A stretch of 64,000 nt of DNA, from NCBI RefSeq assembly GCF_028622835.1, contig NZ_CP117677.1, positions 930,001 through 994,000 of the forward strand. The letters are read 5' to 3'. The DNA comes from Caloramator sp. mosi_1. Its GTDB lineage: Bacteria; Bacillota; Clostridia; Clostridiales; Caloramatoraceae. The position numbers and the translations under genes were made by a program. The notes under the pieces were generated by a model that saw only the letters and a program-made list of their open reading frames with translations, did no database searches and was not told where the DNA came from. Of the stretch, positions 30,959 to 41,161 are shown piece after piece. Position 1 is the stretch's first letter, and each line of letters starts with the position of its first letter.

Positions 30959-32041
30959 AATCCCAACTCCTTTGCCTTTGTATTCACATTTTGTATTGTC
31001 ATCTTGTTTGAAATAGTGTCCTTTGATGAAAGGGCAATTGCTGCTGCTGCCATTGCAAATTTAGCTGAATCTTCTATTGTATAATCATATAAATAGCTGA
31101 AAACAAGTCCTGCCAAGAAGGCATCACCTGCACCCGTTGCATTTACAACATACACCTTTGGCATATCTATTTTAAAGATTCCTTCCCTACTTCCGCAAAC
31201 AACTCCCTCTTCACCAAGGCTTAAAAATACCCTTTTTACTCCTTTTTCTAAAAGTACTTCACAGGCTTTTTTGCTTTATCCACATTATCAACAGAAATTC
31301 CTGTCAAAACTTCTGCTTCATATCTATTGGGTTTTATTGTGTGGAACCTTCCTATGAAATCTTTAACCTTTTGTGCCTTTTTAGTTGAAACAGTATCTAA
31401 GAATAAATCAACACCTTCAACTTCGGCTATAACTTCAAGTGTTTCTTTAGGTATGTTGGTATCTACAACACAAACCCTTGAGCCTTCTATTATTTTTTTC
31501 TTTGATTTTATAAAATCTACACCTATTCTTTCACATATATCCATACAGGATAGGGCAACTGCCATATCTCCTTCTTCATCAAGTATTGAAAGATAGGTAG
31601 ATGTGTTTTCATCGGCTAAGGTTAAGCTGTGGCTCATATCTATCCCTATGTTTCTTGAATGCTCTATAATTTTTTGCCGTACATATCATCTCCAACGGCT
31701 GTTATAAGCTTTACATTAACATTTAGCCTTGCAAGGTTTTCTGCTATGTTTCTTGCTACACCACCTAAGGACATATTTAAAATACCAGGGTTTGAATCTT
31801 TGTATTTTAGTTTTTCTTTTGGGAATCCCTGTATATCTACATTTGCACCACCAATAACTAAAACATACTCATCAAGATTTATAATATACCCTTTTCCTAA
31901 AATATATCCCTTTTTCATTAGATTTGTGATGTGAACTGCAACAGAAGCCCTTGCAATGTTAAGTTTTGATGCTATTTCCTCCTGCGTAATAAAGGGGTTT
32001 TTCTTTATAAGTTCAAGTATTTCTCTTTCTCTATTCGTCAT
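30952..32041 (-). CDS. psuK: Pseudouridine kinase with N-terminal helix-turn-helix
   Basis: PfkB-family carbohydrate kinase that phosphorylates pseudouridine. The first 60 residues are a winged HTH ([20 protein letters not shown]), as in many PsuK/YeiI proteins. The kinase part has [34 protein letters not shown] and the C-terminal anion-hole motif [18 protein letters not shown]. Breaks near 31665 and 31255. It precedes psuG with an overlap. The HTH suggests that the kinase may also bind DNA and regulate its operon; this is inference. Confidence 0.92.
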
Positions 32042-32126
32042 ACAATCACCTAAACTTTTGTTTAATATTTAATCATATGTTTATATTAACATTTATAAAA
32101 AGAAAAATCAATAAAAATTAAAATTT

Positions 32127-34066
32127 TTAGATTATTTCTCGCCTGTCTATAATAAATATTGCAAACAATATAAATACCGATGCCCCAAGGCATATATAAG
32201 CTATTGCTTTATATTTATTTGTATATTTGTAACTCTCCACATAGTAAGTTTTTACTGTACCCATTGAATTTATTACACAAACATTACCCTTTAATCCTTC
32301 AACAAAGCTAAAGTCACTTAAATACGTAGAAATACTCTTTAATCCAGATTTATTAATAGAATTTAAAGCTAAAACAAATGTATCTTCATTAGCTTCTATA
32401 AGCTGAACTACACTATCCTCATCCTTAGCTGTTATACCCTCTTTAGTTTTATATCCTCCATCCTTTACATTAACCCACAATCTATCCTCTAATTCCTTTA
32501 AATTTAATCCATAGACTATATTGTTTTTAGATTTATCAGTAGAAAAACCTATGCTTAAACCATCAAGCACATTAATACTATGCCCTAAAAAGGCAAATAT
32601 ATTTGATAGATTGGTTAAATCTTCACTATCTATATTGCTTGGGATTACTACCTTTAAGTTGTTGAACTTTCCATTTTCGATAAAAGGTGCAGGAAAATAA
32701 AGAAGGTCTCTTCTTTTTCCTGTTTTGTTGGTTTATATAAAATAGAATCACTCAATATAACAGCAAAGAGATTTTCTGCAACATCTGCTACATCCTTTTT
32801 ATTTTTAGGAATAAGGTTAAACTTTAATTTTAGTTTTATTGTTCCTGTTTCTGCTATTTCTCTTAAGTTTATCCTTATACTATCCCTTTGAATTTTCTCT
32901 AATGATAAGGTTTTATCTGTATAAGGCACATCATTTACCATTATACAAAGTGATGATTTGTTAAAATCTAATAGGTTTGAGTACCTTAAATAAAACTCAA
33001 AATAGGCATCCTTAGTTAAACTTTTATCCTTTGGTATTTCTATAAAGAATTCTGCCTCATTATCAATGCTATTTAAAACTATATCTTTATATCCTAACTC
33101 CTTTAGAGTTGATTTCTCCTTAAGTGTCTCACAATCCTTCGGTTTATATTCACTCACATATAAAGTGTTACCAGTAGCGGTTTCTAAATAATTAAAATCT
33201 CCTAATGTCTTTGTTGCAACAGGAAGTTTTTGCTGTCAAAGGAGGTTATGATTAGAACATACCTACCATCCCTATAGGGGATTTTATAAGTTTTACGACG
33301 GCATTATCAGACATCCTTATTCTATCTTCACTATCTAAGAACTTTTTAATTTATCCTCTAAGTCCCAATAGGAGGCTATAACTATTATATTTTTATCCAC
33401 ATCATCCACATTAAAATCCTTAATATGCTTTGCCCTTAGGTTTAAATTTGAATATGCATCATATCTTCCAAGAGCGGACGACAAGTAAAGAAGTGCAAGA
33501 TAAGCCTCTACATCTTCGCCTGTTATAATAACTGAATTAAAAGTGTTTCCATTTCCTCTTTTAAAAAGGGATAAGGAAAGCTTTTAAGGAGTATATTTTC
33601 TGTGTCTTCTTCATACTCAATATGAACATAGCTGTCCTCCTGAATATCAACCCAGTTTCCAATATTAATATCTTCAAAATAGTCATCTTCATCTATCATT
33701 TTAAAGGTAGAAATTTTTAAAGAATTAAAGCCTGTCTTTATCCATTCTTTTTTAGGTAAAAGGCTGTTTGTATATTTTTTTGCCGTATATATCAATGCTT
33801 CCTACAGGAAAACCATTCAGATAAACAGTCAACATAGAATTTTTATATTTTATTACATCACTTATATTTACATTCAAATAAACATAGCCTTCATCCTTTA
33901 AAATCCAATGCTCATCCACATAAAAGTTAAAATTAAAGGAAGCTCTAATTCCTCTAAGTTCTATATTATTATTTAGTTTATAGTTTCTTACACCTATTTC
34001 CTCTGCATAAATAGGCTGTGAACAAAGTATAAAAAATATAGTAAAAACTATTAATACCCTTTTCAT
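32127..34066 (-). CDS. BcsB-like membrane-anchored exopolysaccharide synthase subunit
   Basis: Secreted, membrane-anchored partner of a polysaccharide synthase. N-terminal signal peptide (RVLIVFTIFFILCSQPIYAE), beta-rich body with YLNVNISDVIKYKNSMLTVY and LNGFPVGSI, the BcsB carbohydrate-binding domain signature. The repeated unit lower down (YLRYSNLLDFNKSSLCIMVN) is a second such domain, and a single C-terminal membrane helix (AYICLGASVFILFAIFII) ends the protein. At least four breaks between 32570 and 33795. Last gene of the exopolysaccharide cluster. Confidence 0.78.
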
Positions 34067-34076
34067 TCTTTACCCC

Positions 34077-35307
34077 CTAAAATCTTTCTGTCTTATACCA
34101 CCTATACTCTCTCTTTGAAATTCTATCCTTTATATAAGAAAAAACACCAACAGTAGAAACAACACTCCAAAGCTTACAATAGGTAAAATACATTAAAAAT
34201 ATTAAAGATATATTTTTTAGTGTAAACTCCTCCTTTTCAAACGATAAAGATATTGAAACCTCAAGTACGAACATAATGTAGGATAAAAGCCAAATTAAAA
34301 GCAAGTTACCTAAAACTCCAACCCTTAGTTTAGTAAATATTCCAAGTAAAAAATACAGTCTGACATTAAGACTGAAAGGAGAAAAACAAAATATACAGAT
34401 GCAAAATAAATAACATCTACCCAGGCTTCCCTTTTATTAGATTGATGTCAAATAGGTATTTAAATATCACATATACATTACCCTTAACCCACCTTTTTCT
34501 TTGTTTAAACCACACCCTCAAGGTTTCTGGTTCCTGTTCAAAGGTTACAGACTGAGGCACAAACTTTATTCTATATCCCATCTTGTATATTCTTATACTA
34601 ACCTCTGTATCCTCCGCCATTGCCTTCTCGTCCCATCCACCAATCCTATCTAATATATCTTTTCTAACCAAAAATTTGTGCCGGGTATTGTACATAGACT
34701 AAAAAGTTTCCACCTTCCTCCCTGTGCCATCCATTGAAAACTAAGCCCTTCTATGTTTATAAACCTTGTTAATAGATTTTTATCTTTATTTATTGTCCTA
34801 AACTTTCCAATAACAGCACCTAAGGTTTCATCTCTTTTAAGTTCACTTACAAGGTTGTAAAGTGCCCTTTTATCTGGTCTATTATCAGCATCATATACTG
34901 CAACAAACTCACCTTTTACATACTTAAGGCCAACGTTTAATGCATTCGCCTTTCCTTTCCCCCTGTATTTAAGTCTGTCTTTATAACTTTTAATCTATCC
35001 TTGTACTCCTGCTTTAAACTTTGCAAAATATGCTCTGTGTTATCCGTTGATAAGTCATCAATCACTATAAGTTCGTATCTATTAGATGGATAATCAAAAT
35101 CCATTATACTCCTTACCGTATACTCAATCACCTTCTCCTCATTATGTGCAGGGACTAAAATAGATACAAAGGGAAATCATCTAAAATGAAGGTTGTTCTT
35201 CTTGTTTCAAGATAATAAAGGTATCCAAAATAGGTTAAAATTCCACCTATTATAAGCATTAACCATATAGAATAAAGGGAGAACAAAAACACACTGTCAT
35301 AAATCAT
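34077..35307 (-). CDS. Membrane glycosyltransferase family 2 (BcsA/PgaC-like polysaccharide synthase)
   Basis: Processive GT2 synthase. Two N-terminal membrane segments, then SILVPAHNEEKVIEYTVRSI and ELIVIDDLSTDNTEHIL (nucleotide-binding Asp), VAVYDADNRPDKRAL (DxD), AEDTEVSIRIYKMGY (TED) and FKQRKRWVKGN (QxxRW). Further membrane helices at the C-terminus. No PilZ domain follows, unlike classic c-di-GMP-controlled BcsA. Start ATG at 35307 overlaps the upstream stop. Breaks near 35170, 34950, 34700, 34400 and 34310. Confidence 0.85.
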
Positions 35308-36877
35308 ACCCCTTCTCCCTCCTTAAACAAAGTGAGTGAATTAAAATAAACAAGAGCCCTGTTATCAGGAATATAAATATATACAGGACTATCCTCTGTA
35401 CATCCAGAAAGTTTAATCTTATCTCTAACTTTTTATTGTAATTCCCTTCAACTTTTCCTTTTGAGCTTTTTATAGTTATATCCTTTAAAATTACGTAGTT
35501 TTCCTCTTCTTTTAGGTCGTAAAAGCCGTAACCTCTATCCTTTAACTCTTTAATGATTTTCTTTAGATAATCAATATCCATAAATGTATGAAAATAAAAA
35601 CCTCCAAAATAGTCTCTAACTACTGAAGTTCTATCTATATTTTTTAATATTTCGTTTATATTATCTGAATAGACATAGCCTAAATTTTCAGGTATCAATC
35701 TGTTTAAAAACTCAATATTTTCTATTCTATAGGGATAGGATGTGGTACAAAATGAGTACTGAGATGTTTGTATATGCCCTACATAAGTTGAAAAATGTTC
35801 TTTTAAAAACTCATACCCATCCCTATTTATGGCATAGTGGGGTGCTTCAAAGGCAAGGGGTATAGACCGCATTTTAAGCACTCTAAAAGTGCACTATATA
35901 CTCTATCCTCCATATATCTATACATATCTTCAGATGGTGGCCTACTATTTTTTATATCCCAAAACTCATACCCCTCCCCGTCCTTTCATCCCTTATCTGG
36001 TGTGTATATCCGTGCAGAACTATTGAAGCTCCATTATCCTGCATATGTCTTAAGGTCTTAACAAGCTCCCTATTATCAGATATCCTGTATATTCTTCCAT
36101 TTTCTCTATAGGATGGGATTAATGCTATCATATAGGGAATTCCTTCTGACTTTAGATATTCACCTATTTCCTTTAACTTTTTACATCTACTTTAGCGTGT
36201 ACATCCTCTATCCTCACAAAAACTCTTTTTTCTTCTTTATGTTCTTTGTCTAAAATATCGTGTAGGACATTGCAAAGAATATTAAAGGTTACCCCTCTGA
36301 ATCATATTTTGTAGCCACCCACCTGTTGTTATATTTAAATATATATGGTATTTGATTTTTTCCATCGGTAAAATAGCTTATTATCTCTGCATTTTTTACA
36401 TTATAATAGTCAACATAATTATTGTCATATATGCCAAACCTTCTTTTGAAGGGAAAGCTAAAATCCTTATAGTATATATCTACAGCATTATAATTTTTCT
36501 CTAAGAAAATATTACTACCAAACTCCTCCATCAAAAGAATACGTCTAAAACCCGTCCCAATAAAAGTAGTAGGTGCTTTATAATCAATCAAATCCTCTAC
36601 AACACTATCAGGTATTTCCCTTCATCTAAGCCTAATAAAAATACATAATCAAACTCCTTTAAATACCCCTTGTATAGTCCTTCTCTGCAACTTCAAAGAC
36701 ATCTATATCAAAATGGCCTAAAGCAATCTTAAAGGCCAAAACCTCATCATTGTCATAGCCAAATCTATACCTTGTGTCGTATATTATAAGGGCCCTGTCG
36801 CGTCTATCCTCTGCAAAAGCTCTTCCAAGCATAAAACAGAGAATAAACAATAAGCTAATTATTATCTTCTTTAACAA
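35297..36877 (-). CDS. DUF2334 (polysaccharide-deacetylase-like) protein
   Basis: Predicted carbohydrate-active enzyme of the deacetylase fold. A signal peptide (IIISLLFILCFMLGRAFA) precedes EDRRDRALIIYDTRYRFGYD. Later come VLHGYTHQIRDERTGEGYEF (the HGxxH of DUF2334) and AFEAPHYAINRDGYEFLKEH (EAPHY, typical of the family), then a C-terminal membrane helix. Start TTG at 36877, about 8 nt after a G-rich ribosome site, is in the same frame as the sequence of the upstream gene, whose own end must be shifted. Breaks near 36650, 36290, 36190, 35970 and 35885. Confidence 0.75.
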
Positions 36878-37963
36878 TATAACATCCCCCATCCTTAAGG
36901 CTAAAAGTGCATTTAAATTATCAAAGGAGTGAGCATATAAAGTAACTTCATTTCCTAATGCACCATATATGGGGGATAATCTATTTTTACATTGAAGCTT
37001 AAGCATTCTGTTTATTAGCATATTGTATAAATCTATATCTTTATAGAATAATGCTACCCTTGCTAAAGTTGCATATATTGCTGTGGATTCTACCTTTGAA
37101 GAGGGTTTTAAATCCTTTATATAATACTCTGAGTAAATAGCACCCCTTATTTCCATCTCATTTTTTATAAACTTTATAAAATCCATATAGAAAATGTTGT
37201 CCTCTGCCAAGTGTTCAACCACTATTGCATTTTGAAGAATATCCACCTTATTTTCACTTGAATATTGTTTTGTTCTTAAGTTGTATTTATTTCTAAAAAG
37301 GGCGTGCCGTCAATCTTTCCATTCTCCAAAACCCATTTTGAGTTTTCATATATACTCTTAAAGTTTGGTTCGTAATTGCCAATAAGGTTCATTGTATATA
37401 AATCTATGTAGGATAGAGTTATCGCTCCTGCCCTTGTATATCCATCATAATAATCCACTAAAAACCCACTTCTACATTCATATTTTTTACAGCACCTATA
37501 ATCCTTTTTGCAAGATTATAATACTCCTTGTCCCCAAAAACGCCATACCCAATGATAAGAGCTCGTACAATTCTTAAATCATCTATTGAAGCAGAGGAGG
37601 AATATTTATAATCCTCTCCTACCCTCCAAGAGACTAAATTGTTTTTAAGCATCATTCTTTCCTTTACAAACTCAACGTGCCTTCTATAACCTTCTTCATC
37701 CTTTATATACAAATAATACAGCATAGCAAGTCCCTCAGATTCTGAAAGGACATCCCTCGAACCAAACTCATTTTTATAGTTTGTATAAACACCTCCATAT
37801 TCATCGGTTAACTTTTTCTCAATAAATTCTCTAACAAGCCTTTCACTTACTATTTCGCAAGGATAGTCATATTGGAAATTCAACCTTTGACTATTCATAT
37901 TCCCTCCCACAGCATAAAAATTAACAAGATTAGAACCACTATATACCTTTTAATAACAACCAC
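36855..37963 (-). CDS. Glycosyl hydrolase family 8-like protein
   Basis: Likely secreted (alpha/alpha)6-barrel hydrolase of the endoglucanase/chitosanase type. Seen: GGVYTNYKNEFGSRDVLSES then EGLAMLYYLYIKDEEG, resembling the GH8 segment with the catalytic Glu in SESEG, then KYSSSASIDDLRIVRALIIG (family Asp position). A hydrophobic stretch, VVIKRYIVVLILLIFML, lies just upstream in another frame and is probably its signal anchor, so the start near 37963 (GTG) is tentative. Breaks near 37910, 37455, 37270 and 36890. First gene of the cluster. Confidence 0.65.
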
Positions 37964-38109
37964 TCCCCAACGTCTTATAAAATTATATTTGTCTAAAGAA
38001 TTAAATAGAACAGGTTAAATCTTGGTTAATTTATTGACAAGCCCTTTGTGTTGATTTATACTAATATTGAAAATAATCTGAATATTATTGTTTTTGGAGG
38101 CGACCTACT

Positions 38110-38385
38110 ATGACTTTATACCACATAGACCTAACCCTTAGAAATACAATAGATGACATAGCAAAGGAAATCATAGACAACAACTTTGATGTAATTGAAA
38201 TAGACGGGATTTGCAACAGTTGCGACAAAAATTTAGTATTTGAATGTTTTGATTCAAACCCTATATTTAACATATTAAGGGAACTTCAGCTACAGGGAAT
38301 TAGAGGATATAGATTTGATTGTAATATTTATAACAATTCAGATAGAAAAATTACTCTTGTAAAAAATACGATGTTACTAATATAA
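38110..38385 (+). CDS. Hypothetical protein, 91 aa
   Basis: Family not recognised. Start ATG behind GGAGGCGACCTACT. The protein is acidic and soluble, with IDGICNSCDKNLVFECFD containing a CxxC and another cysteine, possibly a small metal site. It stands alone between divergent neighbours. Confidence 0.6.
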   Translation: MTLYHIDLTLRNTIDDIAKEIIDNNFDVIEIDGICNSCDKNLVFECFDSNPIFNILRELQLQGIRGYRFDCNIYNNSDRKITLVKNTMLLI

Positions 38386-38503
38386 ATGAAATATAATACA
38401 TAAAAGCAACAGATTTCTCCCCTTAAAATATTAAAGTATTAATCCTTATGATATCATCTGTTCAATTCTTTATTTTTTAATATTTTTATTTATCTTAGGT
38501 TTC

Positions 38504-38531
38504 TTGACATCAGACTTTTTTACTATATACT
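38504..38531 (+). promoter_or_regulatory. Sigma-A promoter of the alpha-glucoside operon
   Basis: Consensus TTGACA (38504-38509), a 16-bp spacer and TATACT (38526-38531), about 97 bp upstream of the EIICB start. Confidence 0.75.
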
Positions 38532-38550
38532 ACAATTGTTAATTGTCTGA

Positions 38551-38583
38551 AATATTTGGTGGTAAAACCATCAAATATTTTTT
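38551..38583 (+). terminator. Leader terminator (attenuator) before the PTS gene
   Basis: AATATTTGGTGGT and ACCATCAAATATT form a 13-bp stem with an AAA loop and a T-run, starting about 20 nt after the -10 box and before the coding region. Its position implies transcription attenuation of the operon. Confidence 0.7.
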
Positions 38584-38627
38584 ACGCCTTATGCAATCGT
38601 TTGCTCATATTGGAAGGAGGTTTTATA

Positions 38628-40271
38628 ATGTCTAAGAAAATATTCACCTTTGATTTCTGGCAAAAATTCGGAAAAGCACTTATGGTCGTAGTTGCAGTAA
38701 TGCCTGCTGCAGGTCTTATGATTTCAATCGGAAAACTTATCGGGATACTATTTGGGGACATAACACTTACACAAACGATTGCAAGAATTATTGAAGACTT
38801 AGGTTGGGGGATAATTGTTAATCTTCACATATTATTTGCAGTTGCAATTGGAGGTTCTTGGGCAAAGGAGAGGGCTGGTGGAGCCTTTGCTGCACTTATA
38901 GCCTTTATATTAATAAACCGCGTAACAGGTGCCATTTTTGGAGTAAATGGTGCAATGCTTCAGGATGCAACCGCAACTGTTAAAACTGTATTTGGTTCAA
39001 ACTTAGTTGTTAAAGACTATTTTACATCTGTACTTGGTGCACCTGCACTTAATATGGGTGTTTTTGTTGGTATAATAGCAGGTTTCTTAGGTGCCGCACT
39101 ATATAACAAATACTACAACTATAATAAACTACCAAATGCACTTTCCTTCTTTAACGGAAAAAGATTTGTACCATTTGTTGTTATAATAGGTTCAGTAATT
39201 ACAGCAACTTTACTTTCAATAGTTTGGCCAATTGTTCAAACTGGTATAAACTCCTTTGGTAAATGGATTGCAACTTCAAGGGATAATGCTCCCTTTATAT
39301 CAACCTTTATATACGGAACACTGGAGAGAATTCTGCTTCCATTTGGTCTTCACCATATGATAACAATACCTATGAACTATACTGAACTTGGAGGAGTTTA
39401 CACCATACTAACTGGTGATAAGGTAGGACAAGCAGTTTACGGACAAGACCCGCTATGGCTTGCTTGGATTACAGACCTAAACAATCTAAAGGCTGCAGGA
39501 GATATGGCTACATATAACAAGCTGCTCTCAACTGTACATCCAGCACGCTTTAAGGTTGGACAAATCGTAACTTCAACCGCATCACTAATAGGTGCTGCAC
39601 TTGCAATGTATATGAGCGTTGAAAAGGAAAAGAGACCTCAATATAAATCAATGTTTTTATCAGCTTCACTTGCAGTATTTTTAACAGGTGTTACAGAACC
39701 TATTGAATTTATGTTTATGTTTACTTCACCAATACTATTCTTTGGATATGCAGTATTTACAGGACTTGCCTTTGCAATGGCAGACCTTATAAACTTAAGA
39801 ATACACGCCTTTGGTTTTATAGAACTTTTAACTCGTACACCTATGATAGTAAATGCAGGACTTTCAAAGGACCTATTAAACTTTGTATTTACTTGCCTTC
39901 TATTCTTTGCTGTAAACTTCTTTGGATTTAGGTTTGCTATAAAGAAGTTTAACATACTAACTCCAGGACGTGGAGAAAACCAATTAGATGCAGAGGAAGA
40001 GGCTGCTGCAACAACTACAAATTCAAGCAACAAAGAGTTGGCACTAAAGATAATAGACCTTCTTGGCGGAAGCGAAAACATAGTTGAGGTTGACGCTTGT
40101 ATGACAAGACTTAGAGTTACAGTTAAGGATACATCTTTAGTTGCAGAACAAAGTAAATGGAAGGAAAACGGTGCTGTTGGATTAATAATTAAGGATAAGG
40201 GAATACAGGCAATATACGGACCTAAAGCTGATATATTAAAGTCAGATATAAATGACATATTGGGGGCATAA
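38628..40271 (+). CDS. PTS alpha-glucoside/maltose-type EIICB permease
   Basis: Imports and phosphorylates a glucoside. The EIIC part runs from residue 1 to about 430 (FGKALMVVVAVMPAAGLMIS, LPFGLHHMITIPMNYTELGG, LAVFLTGVTEPIEFMFMF). The EIIB part at about 465-547 carries the phospho-cysteine in VEVDACMTRLRVTVKD. There is no EIIA, so a glucose-type EIIA must act in trans. Start ATG at 38628 follows GGAAGGAGG; a GTG at 38556 inside the terminator hairpin is not the start. Intact, 547 residues. First gene of the operon. Confidence 0.93.
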   Translation: MSKKIFTFDFWQKFGKALMVVVAVMPAAGLMISIGKLIGILFGDITLTQTIARIIEDLGWGIIVNLHILFAVAIGGSWAKERAGGAFAALIAFILINRVTGAIFGVNGAMLQDATATVKTVFGSNLVVKDYFTSVLGAPALNMGVFVGIIAGFLGAALYNKYYNYNKLPNALSFFNGKRFVPFVVIIGSVITATLLSIVWPIVQTGINSFGKWIATSRDNAPFISTFIYGTLERILLPFGLHHMITIPMNYTELGGVYTILTGDKVGQAVYGQDPLWLAWITDLNNLKAAGDMATYNKLLSTVHPARFKVGQIVTSTASLIGAALAMYMSVEKEKRPQYKSMFLSASLAVFLTGVTEPIEFMFMFTSPILFFGYAVFTGLAFAMADLINLRIHAFGFIELLTRTPMIVNAGLSKDLLNFVFTCLLFFAVNFFGFRFAIKKFNILTPGRGENQLDAEEEAAATTTNSSNKELALKIIDLLGGSENIVEVDACMTRLRVTVKDTSLVAEQSKWKENGAVGLIIKDKGIQAIYGPKADILKSDINDILGA

Positions 40272-40273
40272 AT

Positions 40274-41057
40274 ATGAAGCTTTTAACACTAAACTGCCAC
40301 TCTTGGATTGAAGAAAATCAACTTGAAAAACTTGATATAATTGCAAAGGATATAATAGAAAAGGGATATGATGTAGTTGCACTTCAGGAAGTAAATCAGC
40401 TAATAAAGAGTGAGACTGTAGAGGGAAATATAAAAGAGGACAACTTTGCCCTTGTACTTATGAATAGGATAAATGAAGTTTCAAAGGAAAAGTACAGTAT
40501 GTACTATGAAAAAAGCCATATAGGATACGATAAATACGAAGAGGGAGTTGCCCTTCTTACAAAACATAAGGTGCAGGGTGTAAAAACATACCTTGTTTCT
40601 AAAAATGATGACTTTAGAATCTGGAAAACAAGAAAAATCCTAAAGGCAAGTATTTTAATAGAAGGACAAGAAATAGACTTCTACTCCTGCCACCTTGGTT
40701 GGTGGGAGGATGAGGAGGAACCCTTTAGAGAACAATTCGATAACCTTTATCAAACTATTGATAAGGAAAAACTAACATTCCTTATGGGAGACTTCAACAA
40801 CAACGCATTTATACGAAATGAAGGCTATGATTATATGATAAAAAGGGACTGTTTGATACCTACACTCTTGCAGAAGTTAAGGATGATGGAGTTACAGTTA
40901 GAGGTAAAATTGCAGGTTGGGATGAAAATAAAAAGATTTAAGGCTTGATTTAATTTTAGTGAATAGGTCAATTTATGTTAAATCATCAAAGGTTATATTC
41001 AATGGTATAAACAAAGAGGTTGTTTCTGACCACTTTGGAGTTTGTGTTGAAATATAA
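40274..41057 (+). CDS. mapP: Endonuclease/exonuclease/phosphatase family protein, probable maltose 6'-phosphate phosphatase
   Basis: EEP-fold metal-dependent phosphatase. Seen: LLTLNCHSWIEENQ, VVALQEVNQ (metal Glu), FYSCHLGWW, LTFLMGDFNNNAF (catalytic D and N) and VVSDHFGVCVEI (catalytic DH pair). Breaks near 40850 and 40938. It sits between a maltose-type EIICB and an alpha-glucosidase, the context of MapP, which removes phosphate from imported maltose 6'-phosphate in Enterococcus and relatives. The substrate is inferred from context and family. Confidence 0.82.
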
Positions 41058-41161
41058 TATATAGGGCTGGGAGGTTAAAATTAGTCTCAGCCCTCTAAAT
41101 AAACTATATATTTTCTGATTATTTTTAAATTTGTATAAAATTATAAAGGATGGTGTTTATT

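Noticed and set aside
38556-38627. Extended N-terminus of EIICB from GTG at 38556
   Set aside because: It lies in the terminator hairpin; the ATG at 38628 has an ideal GGAGG site.
39638-40258. Long minus-strand open frame of 206 codons
   Set aside because: Antisense to the intact EIICB gene with conserved motifs.
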